Of a stretch of 46,494 nucleotides of DNA, positions 33,796-45,039 are shown one piece after another (positions within the stretch are counted from its first letter, which is position 1; each line of letters opens with the position of its first letter). A model generated the notes under the pieces. It saw only the letters and a program-made list of their open reading frames with translations. It made no database searches and had not been told where the DNA came from. Both the position numbers and the translations under genes were made by a program. Source of the DNA: Amanita rubescens (Eukaryota > Basidiomycota > Agaricomycetes > Agaricales > Amanitaceae). Location of the stretch: assembly GCA_015039365.1 (NCBI GenBank), contig WION01000414.1, positions 1-46,494 on the forward strand. Direction: 5' to 3'.

Positions 33796-35067
33796 ATGCA
33801 CCTCGGAGACCTTCCCATCGAGATACAGAATTACGTATTACAGTCCTGTTCACCCGCTGACTTGGCGGTTCTTTCCAGGACACATACCTCATTACGAGAT
33901 GCGGCAGAGTATGTTCTCTACGGCCACATCCAGATCTGCCTGTGGTACAATAGGGTGCCAGGCGTTACTAAGATTCTTCAAGAAAAGACACCCTTGCGCA
34001 CATTGGTCACCAACTCACGGAAAGCGTCCATAGTGAAGGCGCTTTACCTTGATTGCAATTCCGTCCCAGAAAACTTGCTTGCCGAGGCACTCGAGAAAAT
34101 GACTGCGTTGGTGGATTTGTGTATTCGATATGGCGAGACAACGGATCAGTGCGAGAGAATTAGCCGGGTGATCAGGTTCGTATTCACTATGGTCGGCAGT
34201 CATGATCTGCGGTTGACGACAATCTGCTATTATATACGTAGGGGCGGTTACTTCAAACTCAATTCACTATGTCTGGGTAGTGCTCATGATATCGAAGGTA
34301 TCATCGCGGGACAACCACACCTACGGCTCTATGGAATTTTTTACCAAGACGGCGGGCCAAACACGCATCTTTGGGAAATGTTCGAAAGATTCTCTCAAAC
34401 CACGTCTCGTCATCATACAGTTCCAACGTTCTTCATGCTAGATTGTCACGGTGATTGTGGGGCAAAGTTACCCGTAACTTACACGCTGCTGCCTTCTCTT
34501 TACCACCCTGGAGAAGTGTCCCAAGTATGCCAGGAGACGGCAACATTGATTAAAAAATGGCCCTTCCTTCGTGAGAATTATGGTTACCAGTTATGCATTA
34601 GCCTCCTCGGCATTTCGGAGAAAAATATGTATTTGGTCGAGAAAACGATGGTGGCGATGATGGCTTGCCTGCCGGACTATCATGATCTGCACGATGAATT
34701 TGCGAACGTCAGGGTTCAGGCTATCATCCATGCAAAGTACATACAAGTAAGCCTCCAGCTAGTATACCAACATGCTGCGGCTGATATTTACTGTTAGAAG
34801 CCATGGCGGTTTTCCGCTTTTCTTGAACCGATAATCCATTTTAAGCGCTTGTCGTTCCTATACTTCGACTTTGTAGACCTTGATGAGGATCGAGAACTGG
34901 GTCAAATGGCCCACGATCTGGAATCTTGCTTGCTTGCGAAGGGTTTGGCCTGGGGACATACGAAGTGGCCAAATCTACAGGGGATCACACTATATGATAA
35001 ACGGAGCACGTCCAATTTGCCGCCCAGCGCGGTGCTAGTCCCGCGTCATTCCAGGTGGTACGCATAG
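33796..35067 (+). CDS. F-box-like protein, tandem copy 2
   Basis: Three exons, 33796-34175, 34242-34746 and 34846-35067, give 368 residues. The first 45 residues form the F-box-like domain (LPIEIQNYVLQSCSPADLAV then RTHTSLRDAAEYVLYGHI). Intron 1 is 66 bp and free of stops, so it could also be retained; I treat it as an intron because the equivalent segment breaks the frame in copies 1 and 4. The third exon (LESCLLAKGLAWGHTKWPNL) is supported by the diverged copy 4. The first ATG of the open frame is 25 codons upstream, but the F-box start at 33796 is shared by the copies. Expected to be a substrate adaptor; target unknown. Confidence 0.8.
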
Positions 35068-35384
35068 GAATGCGAGGATTAAACATCGATGTGAGTTAAG
35101 TAGGAGGTTGCACGTCCGTGATCGATCTGTGGAGAATTCTTTCTGAAATACTTCATTTATGTAAGGCCAACTCTGTAACTTTGGGTAACGGATTTCATAG
35201 GTAGACACTTCGCCGTTTCAGGACTGCGTTGCATGTTCTGCCAGATAAATGAGATGTTGATGAAATTGCTAAGTCTGGGGCCGACAACGAATCATTACCG
35301 CAAACCGACTGAACGCTACTGAGCGGGATGTTATACGGTCACATGGAGTCACGGTGTGCACTTTTTCAGCGACCGTCGATCAAC
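35068..35384. other. Spacer between F-box copies 2 and 3
   Basis: The stretch 35068-35215 is repeated after copy 3 at about 36640-36780. The stretch 35250-35384 matches the 5' flanks of copies 1 and 2. This marks the ends of the duplicated unit, about 1.6 kb. No gene. Confidence 0.5.
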
Positions 35385-36656
35385 ATGCACCTTGGAGACC
35401 TTCCCCTCGAGATACAGAGTCTCGTATTGCAATTCTGTTCACCAAACGACTTGGCGGTTCTTTCCAGGACACATACCTCATTACGGGATGCGGCAGAGTA
35501 TGTTCTCTACGGCAATATCCAGATCTGCCTGTGGTACGATACGGTGCATGGCGTTACTGAGATTCTTCAAGAAAAGACACCCTTGCACACATTGCTCACC
35601 AACTCATGGAAAGCGTCCATAGTGAAGGTGTTTTACTTTCATTGCAATTTCGTCCCAGAAAGCTTGCTCGCCGAGGCACTCGAGAAAATGACTGCGTTGG
35701 TGGATTTGTGTATTTTCTATGGCAAGACAACGGATCAGTGCGAGAGAATTAGCCAGGTGATTAGGTTCGTATTCAATATGGTTGGCAGTCATGATCTGCG
35801 GTTGACGACAATCTGCTATTATATGCGTAGGGGCGGTTACTTCAAACTCAATTCACTATGTCTGGGCAGTGCTCATGATATCGAAGGTATCATTGCGGGA
35901 CAGCCACACCTACGGCTCTTTGGAATTTTTTACGATGACAGCGGGCCAAACACGCGTCTTTGGGAAATGTTCGAAAGATTCTCTCAAACCACATCTCATC
36001 ATCATACAGTTCCAACGTTCTTCATGCTAGATTGTGCGACATTTCCCGTAACCTACATGCTGCTGCCTTCTCTTTACCACCCTGGAGAAGTGTCCCAAGT
36101 ATGCCGGGAGACGGCAACATTGATTAAAAAATCGCCTTTCCTTTGCGAGGATTATGTTTACCAGTTATGCATTAGCCTCATCGGGATTTCGGAGAAAAAT
36201 ATGTATTTGGTCGAGAAAACGATGGTGGCGATGATGGCTTGCCTGCCGGATTGTCATGATCTGGACGATGAATTTGCGAACGTCAGGGTTAAGGTTCTCA
36301 TCCACGCAAAGTACATTCAAGTAAGCCTCCAGCTAGTATACCAACATGCTGCGGCTGATATTTATTGTTAGAAGCCATGGTGGTTTCCCGCTTTTCTTGA
36401 ACCGATAATCGATTTTAAGCGCTTGTCGTGCCTACGCTTCGGCATTGTAGGTCCGATTGATGGGGAAGTGGAGTTGTATCAAATGGCCGACGATCTGAAA
36501 TCCTGCTTGCTTACGAGGGGTTTGGCCTGGGGACATACGAAATGGCCAAATCTACAGGAGATCACGATACGGTATGAAAGGGACACCTCTTGGCTGAGCA
36601 GCGCGACGCTAGTCCCGCGTCATTCCAGGTGGTACGCACAGGAATGCGAGGATTAA
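35385..36656 (+). CDS. F-box-like protein, tandem copy 3
   Basis: Exons 35385-35764, 35831-36320 and 36420-36656 give 368 residues. Very similar to copy 2 over the whole length including introns, so it is a recent duplicate. It lacks five codons of copy 2 (the HGDCG region near 34446), and its last exon runs five residues longer, ending QECED. F-box-like motif LPLEIQSLVLQFCSPNDLAV at the N-terminus. All frames are open with normal splice signals apart from the GTTCGT donor of intron 1. Confidence 0.82.
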
Positions 36657-37027
36657 ATATCGATGTGAGTTGTTACTTAAGTAGGAGGTTGCACGTCCGT
36701 GATCGATCTGTGGAGAATTCTTTCTGAAACACTTCATTTAAGGCCAACTCTGTAACTTTGGGTAACTGATTTCATATGTTCTGCCAGATAAACCGAGTCG
36801 CAGGAGAATTTCAAAGAGTCACCATCAGGGTTCGACATACAAATACATGACTAGCTACCTATGGACAAGATAATAAAGCCTATAGACTCAACGTCCACCG
36901 TTTAAAAACAGAGAAGTACGCTACTTGGGTTATTAATCAACATGGAATGTCATGGTATTCGAGTCGGGTATAAGGAATGTAACAAAGAAGAAAGGAACGT
37001 CCGAAGCTGAGCGCCGGCGGCATAGAC
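36657..37027. other. Spacer between F-box copy 3 and the FAD oxidoreductase
   Basis: Begins with the duplicated F-box 3' flank (to about 36790). The remainder holds the 3' side of the convergent oxidoreductase gene and nothing else I can recognise. Confidence 0.4.
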
Positions 37028-38378
37028 TTATGACTTGACGTTGAACCTCTCTCGTGCATCATCGACTACCAAATGCATAGACTTCCATTTATTGGTGAAC
37101 ATATTTCCAAATTGCAGGCCCCATAGATAACTGAGGTAAGTGGAACCCCGGCCCTGTCAAACAAGAAAAAAAACGATTACACCAAGTTGACAAACGGGCA
37201 TGTTTAATTAAACTTACCTTTCCCATAGATAAACCAATAACCTCTGCCGAACCTTTATATATCATAGGTGGATCCTCCCTCTTCGCGACATAAATAACGT
37301 TCTTAGCGATCATATCGGCGTGATTGAGCGCCTTGGACAATTGTTTTTGTTCTTCCCATTCGATGACATCACCCGCGGCGAATATCCTCTTATGGTGAAG
37401 GAGCTGGAATGCCGGGTTTATGCGAACGCATTTAGAGGACCAGAGTACGTCTTCACCGAGCGTTGCGATGAATTCGGTATTCATTTTCCCACCTCTGCAT
37501 GGTACCTGTTACACATATATGCGTGTCAGAGATATGACAGGAGAATATGGCTTTAATATATTACGCACGACTAGATCAGCGACGAGTGATTCGCCGTGAC
37601 GAGTTTTGACGACGTGGTCTTCTATTGTGAGGTCATCGATGAAATCATTCACGATGAGCTTGATGCCCTGCTTCCGGATCCGCCTGTCCAAGGCGTTTCT
37701 CCATTTTTCGGGGTAAGAATCGTTCATCGGCAGTTCTTGATTGTGAACGATGGTAATATCTTTGTCCTATTGTATGATGATAAGGTTTGGTTAACAAAAA
37801 AGCGAAAAGAACGAACCGGAAATCGATACTTTAGTTCCGTTCCTAGTTCTAACACGTCGGATTGTGAAAAAAAATACTAATTGGAATTGCAAAACTCACT
37901 TACCAACGCCAACGGCGCCAGCGCCAGCGATAACGATAGTTCTGGCTGCTTGTAGCTTCCTCTTCCATTCACGCATATGATTCATGGATTCCTCTCTGGT
38001 ATCGGGGAACGCAGCTGGTCCTTCCCAGATGCTACCCGGCGCGAGGACAAGAACGGACCAATCGACTTTTGTCCCATCTTCCAAAGTAACGTATCCTCCG
38101 TGTGGTCCTTGGTCGGTAATAGAAGCCACTTTACCGACCATCAACGTTCCGCGACCATGTTGGAAGAGATTGTCGAGCGGAATGAAGGCTTGTTCCTCGT
38201 CGACCCCCGTGTTCACGAGCGTTCGAATGATAATGGGGTAGTATACCATGTAATTACGAGGGGAGATTAGGATAAGGTTGTGTTTAGTGGGATCGAGGGT
38301 TTTCGTGAGTTGACCAGCGATGGAGGAGCCTGCACCGCCTGCACCAACGACGACAATGTTTTCTTTGTCGTTCATCAT
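37028..38378 (-). CDS. FAD/NAD(P)H oxidoreductase, AIF/FSP1 (AIFM2)-like
   Basis: Five exons, 38378-37904, 37848-37817, 37766-37569, 37505-37218 and 37153-37028, give about 372 residues, the normal length for the family. Residues 7-22 (NIVVVGAGGAGSSIAG) form the FAD-binding Rossmann motif. The NAD(P)-binding Rossmann motif is GAGAVGVELGTELKY, crossing intron 1. FAAGDVIEW is the second flavin-contacting motif. The expected C-terminal LSYLWGLQFGN segment is present. Family members transfer electrons from NAD(P)H to quinones or oxygen, often at membranes. I see no targeting signal or membrane anchor at the N-terminus. A 32-nt exon 2 and a GTTCGT donor for intron 2 are noteworthy. The first junction may be off by one base. 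It could be a housekeeping gene or a tailoring enzyme for the distant PKS; nothing here decides this. Confidence 0.9.
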
Positions 38379-38457
38379 CGTCTTGAGGGTGTGAGCGATG
38401 GGATAGCAGTTGGTGCTGGTAGAGGTGTTGGACGGAGGTCAAATGGTGTGGATGAGT

Positions 38458-38740
38458 TTAATTTGCTTGTATTATAACTCGGGACTGCGACGTGCCCGGC
38501 TTGTCGCAGATATTACAAACCGAAGTATACTTCGTGCCTTGAAGGGGGAAAGTCTGTCCAGGGCATGTGCACCAGGAATGTTCTAGCTTCGGTAGGATAA
38601 AGCATGGAGAATGATTGACAGTCCTGTGCGATGTGTCAGCCCAGAATAGATATCTGCAGTTCAACGTACCGTTGAGGTTGTTGCAAGTACGTGGCGCCGT
38701 GTGGTACGGACTCGGATACCCGATATGTAGGAGCAAACTT
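38458..38740 (-). CDS. Possible exons of a small cysteine-rich protein
   Basis: The minus-strand frame ending at 38458 contains WCTCPGQTFP and YTSVCNICDKPGTS, a spacing of cysteines and prolines typical of small secreted fungal proteins. A donor-acceptor pair (GTACGT about 38682 to CAG about 38637) and another acceptor (CTAG near 38580) suggest the open frame is really two or three exons. I could not find a convincing signal peptide upstream, so start, exon number and function are open. It lies just upstream of the oxidoreductase on the same strand. Confidence 0.3.
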
Positions 38741-39583
38741 GGACAAAACCACCGGTTTCATCCCCTTGCTAGTTCCACCCACATGATAAAGACTTGGGTA
38801 AAGAACGTTCCAGCGTACAGCCAGAGACTAGAATGACTGGGAGAGCTTCAGAACGCGGAGTTTGAATTCACTCTTCGCTCGGGACTTTCACCAAAGCGAC
38901 TTGGAATTTGGCACCGCAATCAAGTATCCCGGTCCGGCGACACTCATCGCGCGATAGGCAGTAATTCGTCGCAAGCGGTAGACCTTTGATCCGCGCTCGC
39001 GATAACACATTTTCGTTAGTAAAGGATCAAAAGATGTCGGAACAACAAATCCGTGGTGGTAGCGCGTATTTCGTAATTCGGAGCGTCGCCCGTGGTTGGG
39101 TATAATTAGGAAATCAGGGTCAGTGCCTATTCCAATATTTGACCATATCTTCTCTCAGAGTGTGTCAAGGGTGATTTGGATTGTGGAAATGGTCGGAACC
39201 AAGCGATTCAATTTCCATGACTGCAGGTGCGTAGGATTACATTGCCTGCCATTCTCAATTAACAATATAATGCAGCTTCAGATCCGGTACCGACAGGTGT
39301 GGACTCATCGGCACTTTCGTCGACGATTCTTAATAGTGGAGCTTTAGAGGAGTCAATGACTCGATGGCCTCACGCCGCACGCGTCCGACAAAGCTCTAAT
39401 GGTTGGAATCCGCATATAGACTGTAGCGGCAACTGTCTATATCAATATATCACGACTTGGCAGGGGAATTCTCATCACCATGGCCGCTTAGAGTCTCAAG
39501 CGGATTCACAATCACATGGATACCGCAACATACATATTAGGATCTCAATCTGCCTTCGCTTCCAAGTATACCCCGTTGCGTCT
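38741..39583. other. Spacer, no gene seen
   Basis: Between the possible cysteine-rich exons and the membrane protein pair. Open frames here (for example 39096-39347 and 39299-39580) lack recognisable motifs, and the latter is partly the 5' flank of the next gene. Confidence 0.35.
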
Positions 39584-40651
39584 ATGTCAAGTTGTACGAC
39601 CATAGCCGCAAACCCTGATGTCTCGGGAATCGGTGTATGTATGCCCATTGAATCTATTGCCTATTCCAAAACTTACGTATATATCGTCTAGATCCGAGTA
39701 AACCTATACATGACAATGTTGCTGATGGCCTTGATTCCCGAGATTCCGGGCGTCACTACGCCATTGCTAGACGTTATAGCCAACGGTGCAGGAATCAGCG
39801 GTGTTGCGTTGTTGACCACAGCAATGGTTGAGACCGTAAAAGGACAGCTTTCGCTATATCATGCCATTTTCATCATCCATATGCTATATTTCACCGGGGT
39901 TATGGTTGCCCCGTCAGGTGCGTGTTGTACTGTAGGAGAAATGACCGTATTCTCATTGCGAGGCGCTCAGGAGGCTACAAAGGCACCATGTCCACGCTTA
40001 CAATACGCGCAGTAGTCACTATCGGTCTGACATATGGTTGCATCATGCTGTTTACCGGATATGCGTTTTACATTTGGGCAAAGGCTCCGACATTTGGAAG
40101 GTTTTCTGAATGTAATGACGAAATCAAGTACATTTTCTTCTTCCATCCGGTTCGCGCAACTGCTATCTGGTTGAGGAAATTGTGGATGGCCATACTCGGG
40201 ATTTCGCTTGCGTTCCTCGTTGTCTTCCCAGTGATGGGGTTATGTTGCAGCATGTGTGGTTGCTATTGGACCATCCAACGAACAAACCGCGGTCCCGTTA
40301 CCATAACTGACGTTATAAGCGCTTACATATCCCAGCTCGCGAAACCACTGTACGTGTTTTTGTCAGTGGAAATACATAACTGATGATTCCTTACCAGGAC
40401 GGTGGTGTACGGCGTTGTAATGCTGGAACTGTATGTATGTATATCATAAAAATTATCTTCTTTTGATTCACAACCCGTTTCAGGAAAAGCTCAATAAGCA
40501 CTTGCTCAGTTCCGGTGAACAACAGTGGACATTTGGGCAGATCATGGCTCTCGTCCAAATCATCAGCACAGTGAACGAAGTGTTTCACTTCCTAATGAGC
40601 TTATATGCCCCAAGAAATGAAGTCACCTTGGTTCCACCCGGGGACGATTGA
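39584..40651 (+). CDS. Orphan multi-spanning membrane protein, second family, copy 1
   Basis: Five exons, 39584-39634, 39692-39917, 39971-40349, 40398-40434 and 40484-40651, give 286 residues. The protein starts MSSCTTIAANPDVSGIGIRV. It has membrane segments around LYMTMLLMALIP, GISGVALLTTAMVE, LYHAIFIIHMLYFTG, TIGLTYGCIMLFTGYAFYIWA and ILGISLAFLVVFPVMGLCC, and a final weaker one near IMALVQIISTVNEVFHFLMSLY. This matches an Agaricomycete family with NPDVSGIGVR, PTFG..PEC and KYIFFF motifs and no assigned function. Residues around ECNDEIKYIFFF are shared with copy 2. Exon 4 is only 37 nt, as in copy 2. Plasma or internal membrane cannot be told apart. Confidence 0.83.
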
Positions 40652-41071
40652 ATAGTGATTCGCTTTAAGCTGTGCGTTCGAGTCATCCTGAACCGTTTTT
40701 TTCCTTTAGAGGCGATGTTGACTGCGATTCTCAGCATGTTACTAATATATTATTATATTGAGTATAGTTGATGTGGCGCTGCAAGACCAGCTGAGCCGCA
40801 GTCGATTTGGGTGGACCGTATCTTACAGATTCGCAGTGGTTATATTTGGATTCGTCAGCTTTTGTTCAATGTTGTGCAAAGCTGTATTGTTTGATCGTGT
40901 ATTTTGATCTTCTGATGGTAATGCCGTAACTGCACAGGTTTGGAAGCGAACTGATTTCATTATTGTGTCCAAATAAAGCGAGCCGTGGATTGCCTGCTGC
41001 ATGCGTGCTTTTGTAAAGGTGGACCTGCGCGTTCCGAGCCCCCACGTCTTCTACTCGTCTTCCACTCTGGC
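40652..41071. other. Spacer between the two membrane protein genes
   Basis: 420 bp, AT-rich near 40740-40760 (TATTATTATATTG), with no open frame of note. It holds the 3' end of copy 1 and presumably the promoter of copy 2. Confidence 0.4.
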
Positions 41072-42261
41072 ATGTCGAATGTAACGTGTATCGGCATATC
41101 TGCTAACCCGATGTCTCTGGAATCGGTGTGAGTCGCTATCCCTCACTCAAATAATGGGCGCTAACTTTTTCCAACTGAACAGATTCGTGTAAACCTCTAT
41201 ATTACGATGCTTCTTTTGGCTATAATCCCGGAAGTCGAGATCACTAAACCTCTCCTCGAAGTTCTGGTTGGAAATGCTGGAATTAGCGGGCTGGCATTGC
41301 TGGTTACGGCTTTAGTTGAGACGGTGAAGAAGCAATTGTCGCTTTACCATGCAATCTTCATTATCCACATGCTCTACTTTACGGGGATCATGGTCGTGCC
41401 TTCTGGTAAGCAAAAGTCGGATTATCTCGTCTCCCTCGTCCTGACCATGGTGGATTCAAAGGTAAATACGAAGGCAACAAAATCAACTTCACCTTTCGGA
41501 TATTAATATCGTTCGTCATGACGTACGGAAGTGTCATGCTCTTCACCGGCTATGCGTTCTACGTATGGGCTACTGCTCCGACATTTGGGACGAATCCCGA
41601 ATGCAATAATGAAATCAAGTACATCTTTTTCTTCATATCGGTTCGTGCGACAGTAGGGTGGTTGCGGAAGTTGTGGATGGTTGGGTTGGGGGCCACGCTG
41701 GGGCTTATGGTTCTCGTTCCTCTGGCTAGTTGCTTGTGTTTGTGTTTTCTAGGGTCTGCCGGCGGTGGAGGGCGGAGCTCCTTACGGAAGAATACGATCA
41801 AGTATTCGAAGCCCTTGTACGTCCAACGACCCTCTTCAATTATTATATCTGACGTATCGTTTCCAGAGCGGCAATCTACGGTGTTGTGATGTTGGAGTTG
41901 TACGTGCGTCGCGATTTCAGCTCCATCCTATCGTATTCTTATTCCTACTTGTATTTTCTAGGAAAACCGGAACAAGCATTTAGTCGCTGGAGGCGAAGAC
42001 CAGTGGACGTTCGGGCAGATCATGGCTCTCGTTCAGATTATCAGCACCTTCAACGAGATGCTTCACTTCGTCATAAGCCTCTTCTCGAGATCAGACGAGG
42101 ACGACGGAGGATTTGGCGACGCGGCACACTTCGAAGATTCCGGTTCAACTAACTCAACACGTGAGTTTTCATGTCTTTTTTTCTAACGTTGGTGCTCATT
42201 AATTGAAGCTGGACGGGCCCGACTTCATTTCTTTCGAAGGAGAGGGGGTGAAGGACAATGA
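41072..42261 (+). CDS. Orphan multi-spanning membrane protein, second family, copy 2
   Basis: Six exons, 41072-41125, 41183-41405, 41462-41816, 41867-41903, 41962-42160 and 42209-42261, give 306 residues. It shares RVNLY.TMLL.A.IPE, LLVTALVETVK, LYHAIFIIHMLYFTG, MLFTGYAF.VWA.APTFG, EIKYIFFF and QWTFGQIMALVQIIST with copy 1. Exon 1 lacks one base compared with copy 1 (in the NPDVSG codons). The frame is kept only if the intron starts two bases earlier (GTGTGA), which changes the N-terminus to PMSLES. The C-terminus has an acidic patch (SDEDDGG) and an extra basic exon absent from copy 1. If the earlier donor is not used the gene would be damaged. Confidence 0.75.
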
Positions 42262-42809
42262 TGAGCAGGGTAATGGGCTGGAACTGCAGCGGGCTCGGCA
42301 AACGCAAGCATATTCGATATGATTGGAAGACAGCCTAGAGGCGATAAAGTTAAAATCTGGAAAAGCTTGTTCCACACGCGGGGCAGTCGTGGCTCATGGT
42401 TTACGCCTAGGTCGACTAACGCTGGACCGAGGAAACACTGCAAAAGATGAGGTGCAAGCAAGAGGCGTTGTAGAAACGCGTTATTATGTGGAATAACATT
42501 TCTTCCTAATGACGCCTATGGTGTGAATTCCAGAAAGGCACCGCCCTTAGACATTTGACAAGCACGGCGAGATTGAGAAATCTTCAGACGACGCCCGCGA
42601 CATCCTGCATAATCATATTAATCCTAACACTCATTCGCTCTCAATGATGGGGCGATTCAACGTTATGTACCATGTGCTGTAACAAAATAAGTAGATGAAA
42701 ATCGATCAGATACAGCTCCCTCCAAGTTACTAAACGAATTCACTGTATTCACGGCCCATCCGTCATCGTCTTCGCCATCTTCACCTTACCTTTGCCGATT
42801 TCAATCATT
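42262..42809. other. Spacer between the membrane protein and the inverted F-box relic
   Basis: No gene seen. Short open frames at 42225-42461 (minus) and elsewhere have no motif. Confidence 0.4.
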
Positions 42810-44198
42810 TCAATGATCATCTTCGCCATCATCCTCCTCATCCTCATCCTCTTCTTCGCCATCTTCATCATTTTCAAGCTCTATCCACTGCATTCCGGGC
42901 CAGAAATCTTCAGAGACAGTCCAATCAGAGTTAAGCCGCTCCGACCACGTCAGGTTCCTGTGTGTTTGATGGCAGGAGAGCGTGATTATTCCTAAATTCG
43001 GGTGTGCTTGTCCCAGACCCTTCTGTAAGCAAGATTGTAGATCGGTTGAGAACTGCCCGAACATCTGATCCCCGAGGTCCAGGAAGTAGAAAATAAAAGT
43101 GCACGTCAAGCTCGCCAAAGACTACTAATCGTTTAAGAAATTCGGGACACCGCCACAGCCTCTGTCAATGGATGATCAATGCAAGAATGAAATGAAATAG
43201 CCGATAGCTTACCTGTATAGAATTTTCATGGATGGTAAATGTTAAACTTTTCATAAGAATAGAGTCATCCTCTATGAAAACCGGAATCGCCTCCATCATT
43301 TCGCTCAGCAAATCGATGTTCTCGCTTGAAATCCCAAGGAGGCAAATTGATAGCTCGTAATATCTGGCCCAGTAACTCGAAGAATCAGTAGGCCACTGCC
43401 TTTGCGATTTTAAGATCTCTTGGCATGCTCGGAGCACATTTCCAGGACAATAAAAGGAAGGAATCAGGGTGATTGCAGAGTCGTTATAGAGAGAACAATT
43501 TAGCAAAAAAACCAAGGCATTGTGCGACGGCGAGATGGATTCGATGGAGGGCCTTGATTTTTGTCCAAAGATGCGCATCCGAGTACTCGAGGCCGGTGTA
43601 ATGTATTCCGAGGATTTGTAGATGGGGATTATTGACAATAATCCCATCGAGATCATGGTAATATTCAAGGAATAGCGTATGGAGCCTGAAGTGACCGTCT
43701 CTGTATGGCGCCGAATGGTTGTAGGTCAACAATCATGCCACGTGTCATCACTACGACGAACCTGATTACTTCGCTTATTCTCCCCTCGGATAGATCTCCC
43801 ATAGGAAGATATAAAACGCGAAAGTCGATCAGGTTGGACATCTTTCCAAGGGCCTCGGCGAGCTTGATCAAAACTAACTGAAGCGCTTTGGTGTGGGTGT
43901 TATATAGCTCGGTAGTTTCCAGTTCAACGTAAAAAGTCTTCACAATCGACGCTTTCTGTGGGTAAGCGGTCAACGTATGCAACAGCGATCTATCTTCTTT
44001 CAACGCCAGTGGAACCCTATTGTCGGATAATATAGCCATTTCGGCTGGCCCTGCACTAAATTCGATGTGGCTGTACAGAACGTGCTCTGCCACATGTCGT
44101 AGCGAAATATTTACCCTGGAAAAAACGGCCAAATCTTTAGGTGAGCAGAGTCGCAATATATCAACCTGTATCTCAAGAGGAAGGCCAGCAAGACGCAT
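42810..44198 (-). pseudogene. F-box-like gene, copy 4, inverted and frameshifted
   Basis: Diverged relative of the three genes at 31.6-36.7 kb, on the opposite strand. It starts MRLAGLPLEIQVDILRLCSP, an F-box-like domain. Exons: 44198-43762, 43700-43213 and 43121-42810, with a 61-bp first intron (GTTCGT..ACAG) at the position used in the other copies. In exon 2 the frame changes near 43556-43561, at a run of five A on the coding strand. Upstream HLWTK and downstream SPSHNALVFLLNC both align with copies 2 and 3, so one extra base is the likely cause. The last exon ends in a strongly acidic tail of about 20 Asp and Glu residues with Gly. A sequencing error in the A run would make it a working gene. 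Confidence 0.72.
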
Positions 44199-44638
44199 AC
44201 TGCTGAGGACGATGGCGTATGAATGCAGAAGCATTGTGCGCGGCAAACTTATTTCCGAGGCCGAGTGAAACGAAGGACTCGGTTTTATTCCGAAACTTGA
44301 GCCGCTTTTATTTCCTTTTTGGTAAGCGCCGGTAATTACCGAATAAAACAAATACACGCACATACTAACAAACAGCCTCGGACCTGCCGTGCAACAGCAG
44401 CGGCCCATAATCCAAGTTCAGTTTTAACCTCCGCCCGGCTCGCCTCGGATCCAAGGTCACTATGCCAGTGTTGGATGATACCAGCTCCTTTCACGTTCAA
44501 TAATCTGCATTGCAACAGTAATCGGTATAATCACAACAGGAGGGAGAAAAGCGCTTTCTATGCATATAATACAACCACTGACACGACTCGGTATGACGGT
44601 CCGTATCGGACAATATCTAATTACATTTAATTATCATT
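44199..44638. other. Spacer upstream of the inverted F-box gene
   Basis: Contains its 5' flank; the open frame extends upstream to 44408 without F-box similarity. No other gene. Confidence 0.35.
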
Positions 44639-44738
44639 GTGATCTACCGTGATCCGCCGTGATCCGCCGCGATCGAGCGTGAATCGGCGTGATCCGTCGT
44701 GATCTATCATGCCCCGCCGTGCTTCATCGTGCATACCC
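44639..44738 (+). repeat. Tandem decamer repeat, ten units
   Basis: Ten consecutive 10-bp units in perfect register, consensus GTGATCCGCC. Units two and three are identical to it, and the others differ at one to five positions. The last units drift to GTGCATACCC and the pattern fades by about 44760. A 10-bp period matches one DNA helix turn. Confidence 0.8.
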
Positions 44739-45039
44739 ATCGTGCATGCCTGTCGTGACCTTTCGATCATCGTAGCCCTTCAGGTCACTCCGATCCCGGT
44801 ACATGTTGAGGAAAATCTTGACACTGAGGGTCACCCAGTGAGCTGGCGGTCGGCAGTAGCACCTTGCATATCGACCAATACCTATTCACTGTGCTCGTTG
44901 TTCATCGTTACCGGAAAAATAATATGGCAATGCCCACCTGACATCCCCCAGCCGTGTGACTATAGCGGCAAAAGTAAAACAGAGTAGCGCCGTGACAAAC
45001 AGAAAAATTCCCTTCCCCTCTCTTCCTCGTTTCTTCGTC
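44739..45039. other. Spacer before the right-edge gene
   Basis: No gene seen; probably the promoter region of the gene starting at 45040. Confidence 0.35.

Noticed and set aside
42792..42995. Plus-strand hydrophobic open frame (IIFAIILLILILFF-like)
   Set aside because: It is the antisense reading of the acidic repeat tail of the inverted F-box copy; hydrophobicity is a by-product of the complementary codons.
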